Part shown: piece by piece, positions 17,852-25,498 of the stretch | Numbering within the stretch: the stretch's first letter is position 1 | How the letters are laid out: each line of letters opens with the position of its first letter | NCBI RefSeq assembly: GCF_025994315.1 | Contig: NZ_BAQE01000012.1 | Direction: 5' to 3' (one strand) | DNA from: Swaminathania salitolerans | GTDB lineage: Bacteria; Pseudomonadota; Alphaproteobacteria; Acetobacterales; Acetobacteraceae | Length of the DNA: 64,000 nucleotides | Translations under genes and position numbers: made by a program | The notes under the pieces: generated by a model | Seen by the model: the letters and a program-made list of their open reading frames with translations, nothing else | Told to the model about the DNA's origin: nothing | Database searches by the model: none

Positions 17852-18786
17852 TGCCAGATATCCTCGTTCATGGCGCGATACCGGTCCGGGCCGACGGTAC
17901 GGATCCGGGCGATATCCCGATGGGGGGGCAGGCCGTAAAGCGCGCGATATTCGCGGGTAAAATGGGAGGGGCTTTCATAGCCGACGGTGAAACCGGCCTC
18001 CGTGGCGAGACGGTTCTCGTCGAGCATCAGCCGCCGGGCCTCTCTGAGCCGGAGGCGTGTGCGATACTGAACGGGCGACAGACCGGTCACAGCCTGGAAT
18101 TTCCGGAAAAACGTCGATGAGGCCATTCCGGCATGACGCGCGAGCTCGGCGGTCGGGATATCGGTCATGAAATGCGCCCGCAGGCAGGCGAGTGCGCGGT
18201 TGATCCGCGAGGCATCGCTCTTCCTGTCGGCAATCTCATGCAGCACATGGTTCTGTGCGCCCTGGAGCACGCGATAGATCAGTTCGCGCTTGAGCATGGG
18301 CACGAGAAACGCCCTGTCTTCCTCCCGGTCGAGGCAGACCAGGATACGGCGCAACACATCGAGAAGATCCTCGGTCATGGGGCTGAGGCCGAGACTGGCG
18401 CGCTCGGGAGAGCGCAGCCCGGGATCGGCGTGGGTTTCGGCGATGACGGTTGCGATCTCGTCCGGATCGAAGGCGATACAGGCGGCAAGATAGGGGGCTT
18501 CCGGCGTGGCGCGCGTAATGTGTCCTGAGAGGGGGAGATCGACCGTCGCCACGAGATAATTGTTCTGATCGTAGGTGAAGCCCCGTTCGCGGATGCGTAT
18601 CGCCTTGGCACCCTGGATGATGACATAGATCCGCGGCTTATGGACCACCAGCAAGGGATCCGTCGTGCAATCCGAGCGATACAGGGTCAGGAAGTCGATC
18701 GCCGTCTTGTTGCTTTTCTGCGGGCTGTGCCTGCGGACACGCGCCTGTATCTCGTCGAGAAGATCTGTTTTGTCCTGCAGGATCAT
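17848..18786 (-). CDS. AraC-family transcriptional regulator
   Basis: 312 residues. The N-terminal half is the AraC_N (YqhC-type) cupin-like ligand region, with PRIYVIIQGAKAIRIRERGF at about residues 50-69 and VATVDLPLSGHI. The C-terminal part (about 205-300) is a double helix-turn-helix AraC domain, with TAELARHAGMASSTFFRKFQ and TEAGFTVGYESPSHFTREYR. The frame is open far upstream over the divergent SDR, so the start is set at MILQDKTDLLDE, which begins the normal family N terminus; no good Shine-Dalgarno is visible. The divergent SDR gene 139 bases away is the likely target, an arrangement common for this family. Confidence 0.9.
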   Translation of the reverse strand: MILQDKTDLLDEIQARVRRHSPQKSNKTAIDFLTLYRSDCTTDPLLVVHKPRIYVIIQGAKAIRIRERGFTYDQNNYLVATVDLPLSGHITRATPEAPYLAACIAFDPDEIATVIAETHADPGLRSPERASLGLSPMTEDLLDVLRRILVCLDREEDRAFLVPMLKRELIYRVLQGAQNHVLHEIADRKSDASRINRALACLRAHFMTDIPTAELARHAGMASSTFFRKFQAVTGLSPVQYRTRLRLREARRLMLDENRLATEAGFTVGYESPSHFTREYRALYGLPPHRDIARIRTVGPDRYRAMNEDIWQ

Positions 18787-18924
18787 GCGCGCAGGAGACC
18801 GGGAAAGAGAGGAAAAGGCAAGTTTTGCGGAGTGCGGCGATAACGCCTGTCGGAAAGGGCGTCGCAGGATGCGCGGGTCGGAACGGGATGGCCCGTCCCG
18901 CATGTCAGGGAAAGGAACCCGCTC

Positions 18925-19656
18925 ATGACCACACGTGTCGCTCTCGTGACCGGCGCCAGTCGCGGCATCGGTGCTGCCATTGCCATCCGTCTCGCTTCGG
19001 AGGGCTTCGATATCGCCTTTTCCTGTTCGGGCGACCCGTCCTCGGCGCAGGAGACAATCGAGCGGATCGAGGCGCTGGGGCGCCGTGCTCTGGCGATCCA
19101 GGCAGACGGCAGAACCACGGCAGGCAACGAGAAGGTCGTCGACGAGACCGTCGCTCGATTCGGACGTCTCGACGTTCTCGTCTGCAATGCCGGACTCTAT
19201 CCCAGGGGTACGGTTGACGATATCGCTCTCGAGACCATCCAGGCCGGTCTCGATCTCAATGTGCGCGGTCCCATGGTCGAGACGATCCGTGCCGTCGCCC
19301 ATATGCGCGCCGGCGGGCGGATCGTGCTGATGGGATCGGCCTTCGGCGAGCGCGCACCGCTACCGGGTCTGTCGCTCTACGCAGCGACGAAGGCTGCCTT
19401 GCGGGGATTTGCGAAAGGGGTTGCGCGCGATCTCGGGGATCGGGGCATCACGATCAATGTGGTCGAACCCGGACCAGTGAACACCGCCATGAACCCGTCA
19501 GATACCGATGCCGCCCGTATCCTGGCCGGTCATGTGGCGACGGGACGCTATGGCGAGATCGAGGATATTGCCCGGGTCGTTTCCTTCCTCGTCGATGAGA
19601 AGGCCGGTTATATCACCGGTACGTCACTGACCGTCGATGGCGGTCTGACTGCCTGA
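18925..19656 (+). CDS. SDR-family oxidoreductase (3-ketoacyl-reductase-like)
   Basis: 243-residue classical short-chain dehydrogenase. The NAD(P)-binding TGxxxGIG motif is TGASRGIG at 9-16, the NAG motif is CNAG at 87-90, and catalytic Ser138, Tyr152 and Lys156 lie in GSAF and LYAATK. The C terminus GYITGTSLTVDGGLTA is typical of FabG-like SDRs. The start has AAAGGAA about ten bases upstream. Divergent from an AraC_N-type regulator that probably controls it. The substrate is not predictable; family members of this size with an AraC partner often reduce reactive carbonyls. Confidence 0.9.
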   Translation: MTTRVALVTGASRGIGAAIAIRLASEGFDIAFSCSGDPSSAQETIERIEALGRRALAIQADGRTTAGNEKVVDETVARFGRLDVLVCNAGLYPRGTVDDIALETIQAGLDLNVRGPMVETIRAVAHMRAGGRIVLMGSAFGERAPLPGLSLYAATKAALRGFAKGVARDLGDRGITINVVEPGPVNTAMNPSDTDAARILAGHVATGRYGEIEDIARVVSFLVDEKAGYITGTSLTVDGGLTA

Positions 19657-19803
19657 AGGCACAGCGTTTCCCGGCTCCGGCAGATGACGTTCACGGCAGT
19701 GACTGTCACAGCAGGGCGGGGAGACGCTGCCTCGGCGCGTATGCGTTCCGGACGCAAGCGGGGATATCCGCAAAGCCGGTCCTCAGGAAGTATCTTTTTG
19801 GGG

Positions 19804-19829
19804 AAAAAAGGCTGCGATCCTTGCGATCG
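19804..19829 (-). terminator. possible terminator after tRNA-Phe
   Basis: Reading the minus strand, CGATC-GCAAG-GATCG (19829 to 19815) forms a 5-bp stem, followed after CAGCC by six T residues (19809-19804). It lies just downstream of tRNA-Phe and could end the hisG-to-tRNA transcript. The gap between stem and T-run weakens the call. Confidence 0.4.
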
Positions 19830-19832
19830 TCA

Positions 19833-19908
19833 TGGTGCCCAAGGGCGGAATCGAACCACCGACACTGCGATTTTCAGTCGCATGCTCTACCAACTGAGCT
19901 ACTTGGGC
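19833..19908 (-). tRNA. tRNA-Phe (GAA)
   Basis: Complete 76-base cloverleaf on the minus strand. The acceptor is GCCCAAG/CTTGGGC with discriminator A and encoded CCA (19835-19833). The D arm contains AGCTCAGTTGGTAGAGC, the anticodon stem GCGAC pairs around loop TGAAAAT (anticodon GAA), and the T arm is GGTGG-TTCGATT-CCGCC. It starts 28 bases after the yacG stop on the same strand, so it may be the end of that operon. Confidence 0.97.
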
Positions 19909-19936
19909 ACCGGCACCTTGCGGTGTGAAAGGGGGT

Positions 19937-20149
19937 TTACTCCATGAACTCACGGGGATCAAGCAGGGAGGCGGCGATTTTTTCTTCCTCGTCTCCGGAA
20001 GAGGCGGGCACGCTGTAATCCTCGTTGAACCACCGGCCGAGATCGATATCGGCGCAGCGTTTGCTGCAGAAGGGACGGAAGGTCTCGATCGCAGCTTTGC
20101 GACAGACCGGGCAAGGTCTGGCCGGACCGGATCTGGCTGAGGACGTCAT
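19937..20149 (-). CDS. yacG: zinc-binding protein YacG (DNA gyrase inhibitor family)
   Basis: 70 residues with the YacG zinc site: CPVC near residue 13 and FCSKRCADIDLGRW, giving the C-x2-C...C-x3-C pattern, followed by an acidic C-terminal tail (SGDEEEKIAAS). E. coli YacG binds GyrB and inhibits gyrase. The start overlaps the stop of the RNase E/G-like gene as ATGA (20146-20149), so the two are translationally coupled. Confidence 0.92.
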   Translation of the reverse strand: MTSSARSGPARPCPVCRKAAIETFRPFCSKRCADIDLGRWFNEDYSVPASSGDEEEKIAASLLDPREFME

Positions 20150-21234
20150 GGCGTGAATCTCCAGTAGCGATCCGGAAAACCGGGCTCCATGTCGAGCATG
20201 AGGCGCGCACCGAAGGCCAGAGCGAAGGCATCGAGCGCACAGGGGTCTTTTTCGAGCGCATGGCAGACGGCAAGCGATGCAGCAAGTCTGGGCGTCCGAC
20301 CGGAACGATGGCGCTCGTGCCCGTTCAGGATCTGGCGCAGGGCCGCGAGGCCGATGCCGATCGGAGACCGTACCAGCTCGTGCAGTGGGGGGCGCCCTCG
20401 CGTGCGCACCAGCTCCAGAAGGCCGAGCGATGTCGCTCCCAGTATCCTGGCCTGCATGGGATCGCTTGCAAGCGCCTTGCCGAGAAACGGGACCAGAGCC
20501 GCACGCTTGCGCTGGGGTATCCCGGCGGGATCGACGAACAGCGCACCGCTGAGATTGCGCATCCGTATCTCGCGGGCGAGAGGAACGAACGAGTCCCGGT
20601 TGGCGGTGAACGTATCGACATGCCCGCGCCTGTCCGGTTCGGGGTCGTCCAGATCGATGGCGATCAGGGCGGGCGTCGGGGTGAAGGTGGCTCTGATCCC
20701 GTGCGCCAGCATGGCCTCGGGGGTCATCAGCTCTGCGCATTCGGCGGCAAGAACGTCGTCGATGGCGCGCGGGACCCTTTTCAGCCGGGAGCGCAAAGGC
20801 GTTGGAATATGGGGGATGAGTGCCGGATTGTCATGGCAGAGCGGCACATCCGGAAAGCGGGTCGCGATTTCCTCGAGCGGCGAGGGGCCAGGCGCCAGGA
20901 GCCGGGGGCCGGAGTCCCCGGAGTCCGCTATGCTGTGGGGATCGCCTGCCGGCTTGAGACGCAGGCCCTTGCCGTTCTGGGGGCTGCGCGTGACGCGCGC
21001 GCGAACGAGGGTACCCTCCTGATGCGTGCCGGTCAGAAAACCGTCTGTACCGTCGCCCAGGGTAACGAAGGCGCCGCCGAGTGCGGGCATGCAGCTCCGG
21101 ACCCTCACGAGATGACGATCGCCGAATCCGTCAGGGCTTCCGGGCCGCCAGAGTGCGAAGTCGATCAGAAGATCCCCGTCGCAGATCGCGATCCACGCCT
21201 CGCCCGGAGACCAGGCGATGCGGCATTCCGTCAT
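20146..21234 (-). CDS. ribonuclease E/G-like protein
   Basis: 362 residues. The N-terminal part resembles the S1-like region of RNase E/G (PALGGAFVTLGDGTDGFL, then KGLRLKPAGD). The middle resembles the catalytic DNase I-like subdomain: IAIDLDDPEP around residue 215 and NLSGALFVDPAG around 255 line up with the two metal-binding aspartates. It is much shorter than RNase G (about 490) and lacks the CPxCxG zinc-link and the C-terminal dimer domain. It overlaps maf upstream and yacG downstream with ATGA junctions. Function is probably RNA processing, but catalytic activity is not certain with this truncation. Confidence 0.8.
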   Translation of the reverse strand: MTECRIAWSPGEAWIAICDGDLLIDFALWRPGSPDGFGDRHLVRVRSCMPALGGAFVTLGDGTDGFLTGTHQEGTLVRARVTRSPQNGKGLRLKPAGDPHSIADSGDSGPRLLAPGPSPLEEIATRFPDVPLCHDNPALIPHIPTPLRSRLKRVPRAIDDVLAAECAELMTPEAMLAHGIRATFTPTPALIAIDLDDPEPDRRGHVDTFTANRDSFVPLAREIRMRNLSGALFVDPAGIPQRKRAALVPFLGKALASDPMQARILGATSLGLLELVRTRGRPPLHELVRSPIGIGLAALRQILNGHERHRSGRTPRLAASLAVCHALEKDPCALDAFALAFGARLMLDMEPGFPDRYWRFTP

Positions 21235-21839
21235 GGGAGAAAACGGGCTTTCTGGCCGCGCAGCAGCTGGGCCGTTTCGAACAGGGGCAGGCCGATCACC
21301 CCCGAGGGACTGCCGCCGACATATCGGATGACCGAGGCCGCGGCGCCCTGAAGCGCATAGCCTCCGGCCTTGCCCGCCCAGTCGCCCTGATCGAGCAGCG
21401 CGTTCAGCTGAGCCTCGGACAGGCGCGAGAACGTTACAGCCGTCTCGACCAGTCTTTCGGCCATCCGCCCTTCGGGCCAATGCGCGCTCGGCACCAGGGA
21501 TACGGCCGTCAGAACGGTATGGCGCCGCCCCGAGAGCATACGGAGGCAGGATTCCGCTGTCGCCCTGTCTTCGGCCTTGGGCAGGATACGGCGACCGACC
21601 GCGACGATCGTATCGGCCCCCAGAACCAGCGCGGGCGACTCGCAGCGCTCCGCAACGACTTCGGCCTTCATCCGTGCCAGACGCGCCACGCAGCCGCGCG
21701 GCGATTCGTTCTGGCGCGGGGATTCGTCGAGCGCAGCCGCCTCGATCCGGTCGGGAACGATCCCGATCTGGCGCAGGAGATCGATCCGCCGGGGCGAGGC
21801 CGAGGCGAGAATCAGCGCCGGCCGTATGCCATCGGTCAC
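21231..21839 (-). CDS. maf: Maf-family nucleoside triphosphate pyrophosphatase
   Basis: 202 residues with a GTG start. Maf signatures are LASASPRRIDLLRQIG near the N terminus, VLGADTIVAVGRRILPKAED in the middle, and GKAGGYALQGAA with GLPLFET near the C terminus. Maf proteins hydrolyse non-canonical or modified NTPs, such as dTTP/UTP or m7GTP, to prevent misincorporation. Follows infA by 12 bases, and its stop overlaps the RNase E/G-like start as ATGA (21231-21234). Confidence 0.93.
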   Translation of the reverse strand: MTDGIRPALILASASPRRIDLLRQIGIVPDRIEAAALDESPRQNESPRGCVARLARMKAEVVAERCESPALVLGADTIVAVGRRILPKAEDRATAESCLRMLSGRRHTVLTAVSLVPSAHWPEGRMAERLVETAVTFSRLSEAQLNALLDQGDWAGKAGGYALQGAAASVIRYVGGSPSGVIGLPLFETAQLLRGQKARFLP

Positions 21840-21851
21840 GAAAGAGCGCTC

Positions 21852-22070
21852 TTACTTGAAGCGGAAGGTGATGCGGCCTTTGGAAAGGTCGTATGGGGTC
21901 ATTTCGACGTTGACGCGGTCACCGGCCAGAACGCGGATGCGGTTCTTGCGCATCTTTCCGCTCGTATGGGCCAGAATGGTGTGTTCGTTGTCGAGCGTGA
22001 CGCGGAACATGGCGTTGGGCAGCAGCTCGGTCACGGTGCCGCTGAATTCGATCATGTCTTCTTTTGACAT
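21852..22070 (-). CDS. infA: translation initiation factor IF-1
   Basis: 72 residues, an almost textbook IF-1: MSKEDMIEFSGTVTELLPNA, FRVTLDNEHTILAHTSGKMR, GDRVNVEMTPYDLSKGRI. It is a single OB-fold protein that binds the 30S A site during initiation. A strong Shine-Dalgarno (AAGGAC) lies four bases before the ATG. It follows hisD by about 130 bases and leads maf, RNase E/G-like and yacG on the same strand. Confidence 0.98.
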   Translation of the reverse strand: MSKEDMIEFSGTVTELLPNAMFRVTLDNEHTILAHTSGKMRKNRIRVLAGDRVNVEMTPYDLSKGRITFRFK

Positions 22071-22200
22071 CTGAGTCCTTACGATATGGGTGCTGGATCG
22101 GGCCGACGACGTGTCGGCAGGAAAAATTCTGCCGCGTATGTGCGGACTGGCGGCCGTTCCGTCAAGTTTCTTGGCATTCTGAAGGGGGAAAGCGGCGCGT

Positions 22201-23508
22201 TCAGTCCTGCGCCGCCCCCAGAGCGTCGAGTCGGGCGGTCAGGCTCGAAGCGTGTGCGTCCAGTCCTTCGGCCCGCGCGAGTCGGGCGCCTGCAGGGCCC
22301 ACGGCACGCAAAGCGTCGGGACCGGCAGCGATCGAAGTGCTGCGTTTGAGGAAATCGAAGACCGAAAGCCCCGAAGCGAAGCGGGCCGTACGGCTGGTGG
22401 GCAGGACGTGATTCGGGCCGCCGACATAATCGCCCACGGCTTCAGGGCAGTAACGTCCGAGGAACAGCGCGCCGGCATGGCGGATTTGGGCTGCGAAGTC
22501 CTCCGGCGCATCGAGCATGATCTCGAGATGTTCGGATGCGAAATCATTGGCGATCTGCGCGGCTTCCTGCCAGTTCCGCACGATGACGACAGCGCCGTGA
22601 TCGGCCCAGGAGCGACCGGCGATGGCGGCGCGAGGCAGGGTCCTGAGCTCGTTTTCGACTGCGGCAACCACCTGCCGGGCGAAAGCCGCGCTGTCGGTGA
22701 TGAGAACGGCCTGCGCCAGCTCGTCGTGTTCGGCCTGGGCCAGCAGGTCGAGCGCGACGAACCGCGGATCGTTGCGGTCGTCGGCAACGATCACGACCTC
22801 GGAGGGGCCTGCGATGGAATCGATGCCCACATGGCCGAAAACCTGACGTTTCGCCTCGGCGACATAGGCATTGCCCGGGCCTACGATCCGGTCCACCGGA
22901 GCGATGCTGGCGGTGCCATAGGCGAGGGCGGCCACGGCCTGCGCGCCGCCGACACGATAGATCTCGGTCACACCGCTAAGGCGCGCCGCGGCCAGAACGA
23001 GCGGGTTGAGCACCCCGTCGGGACAGGGGACGCACATGGCGATGCGGCCGACACCCGCCACCCGGGCGGGCAGGGCGTTCATGAGGACCGAGGAAGGATA
23101 GGCTGCCTTGCCTCCCGGCACATAGAGTCCGACCGCATCGAGCGGCGTCCAGCGCATGCCCAGCGTGAGGCCGGCTTCGTCGGTGTAGGACATGTCGCGC
23201 GGCAGCTGGGCCCGATGGAACGACTCGATACGCTGCGCTGCCAGAGACAGGGCCTCGAGAAGGTCGCCCTCGACGCGATCTGCCGCCTGCGCGATCTCGT
23301 CCTCGCCGATGCGGATCGTGTCCGGGGCAAGGGTCAGCCTGTCGAACCGGGCCGTATAGGCGCAAAGCGCGTCGTCCCCGCGCCTGCGAATGTCAGCGAT
23401 GATCTCACTGACGGGCGTGCTCACCCCGGTTTCCACAGCGCCCCGATCCGCGAGGAGCGTAGCGAGTCGGGTGGAGAAATCGGCCTCTGTCGTCTCGAGC
23501 CATTTCAT
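22201..23508 (-). CDS. hisD: histidinol dehydrogenase
   Basis: 435 residues. It oxidises histidinol to histidine in two NAD-dependent steps, the last reactions of histidine synthesis. Family motifs are VPGGKAAYPSSVLMN, VGGAQAVAALAYGT, VDRIVGPGNAYVAEAKR, the zinc-binding AQAEHDELAQ and the catalytic region FASEHLEIM. Length is normal. The ATG overlaps the hisG stop as ATGA (23505-23508), so hisG and hisD are translationally coupled. Confidence 0.97.
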   Translation of the reverse strand: MKWLETTEADFSTRLATLLADRGAVETGVSTPVSEIIADIRRRGDDALCAYTARFDRLTLAPDTIRIGEDEIAQAADRVEGDLLEALSLAAQRIESFHRAQLPRDMSYTDEAGLTLGMRWTPLDAVGLYVPGGKAAYPSSVLMNALPARVAGVGRIAMCVPCPDGVLNPLVLAAARLSGVTEIYRVGGAQAVAALAYGTASIAPVDRIVGPGNAYVAEAKRQVFGHVGIDSIAGPSEVVIVADDRNDPRFVALDLLAQAEHDELAQAVLITDSAAFARQVVAAVENELRTLPRAAIAGRSWADHGAVVIVRNWQEAAQIANDFASEHLEIMLDAPEDFAAQIRHAGALFLGRYCPEAVGDYVGGPNHVLPTSRTARFASGLSVFDFLKRSTSIAAGPDALRAVGPAGARLARAEGLDAHASSLTARLDALGAAQD

Positions 23509-24248
23509 GCCGCTTTCTCCTGCAGGGCGTCGCGAAACCGTTCGATGAGCGCGCGAATGGCTTCGGGGCGGGTCTTGAGTGCGACACGATTGACGATCAG
23601 CCGGCTGGTGACGTGCGCGATGACCTCCGTCTCGCGCAGACCGTTGGCCTTGAGCGTCGAACCCGTATCCACGAGATCGACGATGATGCTGGCCATATCG
23701 AGTGTCGGGGCAAGCTCCATCGCGCCATGGAGATGGACGATCTCGGCATTGATGCCCTGCGTCGCGAAATGACGACGCGTGATGGTGGGGTATTTCGTCG
23801 CTACACGAATATGTGAGCTGGCTACCGCGGTTTCCTCATGCCGTGCATCGACCGGGCGGGCGATCGAGATGCGGCATCCGCCGATTCCCAGATCGAGGGG
23901 GGCGTAGATATCGGGATAATCGAATTCCATGAGCACATCGGCGCCGCATACGCCGATCTGGGCCCCTCCATGGGCTACGAAGGTCGCCACATCGAAGGAC
24001 CGTACCCGTACCACGTCCACCTGAGGATCCTGCGTCGGAAAGCGCAGGCTGCGTGTGCCTTCGCCGATCGCGCTTCCGTCATGGAACAGCCCCGTGCGCT
24101 CCAGAACCGGGCCGAGCGCCTTGAGGATGCGCCCCTTCGGAAGGGCCAGAACGAGCGGGGCATCGCTCGCGACGCAGGAAGACGTGGCGCATGGCGATGC
24201 GGCACGCGGTGCATCGGGGGAGGAGTCGGGGGCGGTCAGGGCAGTCAT
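23505..24248 (-). CDS. hisG: ATP phosphoribosyltransferase, short form
   Basis: 247 residues. It catalyses the first committed step of histidine synthesis (ATP + PRPP). Motifs are LPKGRIL at about 35-41, GVCGADVLMEF, and the PRPP loop IIVDLVDTGSTLKANGL. It lacks the C-terminal allosteric ACT-like domain, so it is the short HisG form that works with a HisZ regulatory subunit; no hisZ is in the window. The first about 32 residues before LVLALPKGRI are a Ser/Ala/Asp/Pro-rich extension absent from most homologues, but no in-frame start lies closer. A GTG one codon upstream is also possible. Confidence 0.95.
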   Translation of the reverse strand: MTALTAPDSSPDAPRAASPCATSSCVASDAPLVLALPKGRILKALGPVLERTGLFHDGSAIGEGTRSLRFPTQDPQVDVVRVRSFDVATFVAHGGAQIGVCGADVLMEFDYPDIYAPLDLGIGGCRISIARPVDARHEETAVASSHIRVATKYPTITRRHFATQGINAEIVHLHGAMELAPTLDMASIIVDLVDTGSTLKANGLRETEVIAHVTSRLIVNRVALKTRPEAIRALIERFRDALQEKAA

Positions 24249-24559
24249 CACGCAGCAAGGCTATCACATTCCGGGCCTTGCCAGAACCGGGGTGGCACGA
24301 GGTTTTTGCCACGGCATGTTCTTCCGTGGCCCGACCGGAAAAAGGCGCGCGCGCTCCCGTCGTGTCCCCTTCGTTCTGCCCCGCCCTTCATCCCGGCCCC
24401 GATGTGCGCAAGGCCCCGGGCCGGACTTCGTGCGGGAACGGGCCTCACGCATGAATGAGCTGCGCGGCTCATCCGATCGCGCAATGCAGTGCAACCTGGA
24501 AGGGGGCTTGATCGCTAGGTCCCTATCCCTGACGCCTGCTTGCCCCCAAGGAGCCTCCC
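24249..24559. promoter_or_regulatory. 311-base divergent gap between hisG and the aldo/keto reductase
   Basis: No gene is convincing here. Two inverted repeats stand out: GCCACGG/CCGTGGC (24308-24330, 7-bp arms, 9-base loop) and ATGAGC/GCTCAT (24455-24472, 6-bp arms). A His-rich leader peptide that would indicate classic histidine attenuation was not found on the minus strand. Promoters for both flanking genes should be here, but I cannot place them. Confidence 0.4.
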
Positions 24560-25429
24560 ATGTCCCGTGATAACTTTTCTCCCGATCTGGCTTCGGCCAC
24601 GCCTCTCGCAAATGAGGAATATCTTCACCTCGCGCTCAATGACGGCACCCGGATTCCCCAGCTCGGCCTCGGTGTCTACAAGACGCCTGCCGACGAAACG
24701 GCGGAGATCGTCCGTCATGCCGCCAAAACCGGTTACAGGATGGTCGATACCGCTTCATTCTATGGCAATGAAAGCGGTGTCGGAGATGCCTTGCAGGATT
24801 ATCCGGACCTCTATGCCGTAACCAAGCTCTGGGCCACCGATATGGGGCGGGACGCCACATTGCGCGCCTTCGACGAAAGCGCGAAGAAGCTGCGCCACGA
24901 TCCCGTCGATCTCTATCTGATTCACTGGCCGATGCCGAAAAAGGATCTTTATGTCGAGACATGGAAGACGCTGATCTCCCTGAGGGAGGAAGGACGCGTC
25001 ACGTCGATCGGCGTATGCAATTTCGAGCCGGAACACCTCACGCGCCTGATCGAGGAAACCGGCGTCGCGCCGGTGCTCAACCAGATCGAGCTGCATCCGT
25101 CCTTCCAGCAGAAGGAGCTGCGGGCTTTCAACGAGGCGCACGATATCCGGACGGAAGCCTGGAGCCCGCTCGGACGCGGCGCAGGGCTGGATAACGAGAT
25201 CGTTGCCGGTATCGCCAGAAAACACGGCAAGAGCGCGGGTCAGGTGGTGATCCGCTGGCACCTCGATCTCGGAAACATCGTGATTCCCAAATCGGCCAAT
25301 CCGAAGCGGATCGACGAGAATTTCGATGTGTTCGATTTTTCTCTGGATGAGGACGACATGGCGAAAATCGCGACGCTGGATCGCGCGGACGGCCGTACCG
25401 GCCCCGACCCCATGACCGCCGATTTCTGA
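24560..25429 (+). CDS. aldo/keto reductase (2,5-diketo-D-gluconate reductase-like)
   Basis: 289 residues, a single (beta/alpha)8 AKR. The catalytic tetrad is visible: Asp63 and Tyr68 in GYRMVDTASFYGNESGVG, Lys89 in AVTKLWAT, and His122 in LIHWPMP. The NADPH-binding end has VIPKSANPKRIDENFDVF. The ATG follows a perfect AAGGAG with good spacing. AKR5-type enzymes in acetic acid bacteria reduce keto-sugars or aldehydes; the natural substrate here is unknown. Alone on the plus strand, convergent with the guanidine carboxylase gene. Confidence 0.93.
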   Translation: MSRDNFSPDLASATPLANEEYLHLALNDGTRIPQLGLGVYKTPADETAEIVRHAAKTGYRMVDTASFYGNESGVGDALQDYPDLYAVTKLWATDMGRDATLRAFDESAKKLRHDPVDLYLIHWPMPKKDLYVETWKTLISLREEGRVTSIGVCNFEPEHLTRLIEETGVAPVLNQIELHPSFQQKELRAFNEAHDIRTEAWSPLGRGAGLDNEIVAGIARKHGKSAGQVVIRWHLDLGNIVIPKSANPKRIDENFDVFDFSLDEDDMAKIATLDRADGRTGPDPMTADF

Positions 25430-25448
25430 CGCGCTTCCCGCCCCATGA

Positions 25449-25473
25449 CACGCCGCGCCCGAGGCACGGCGTG
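25449..25473. terminator. strong hairpin between convergent genes
   Basis: CACGCCG (25449-25455) pairs with CGGCGTG (25467-25473), and inside that GCC pairs with GGC across a CGA loop, with one mismatch. It sits between the stops of the aldo/keto reductase (25429) and the carboxylase (25499), where a bidirectional terminator would be expected. There is no U-run, so Rho-independent action is uncertain. Confidence 0.5.
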
Positions 25474-25498
25474 CTGCCTGCCCAGGAACCGGGCGGGC

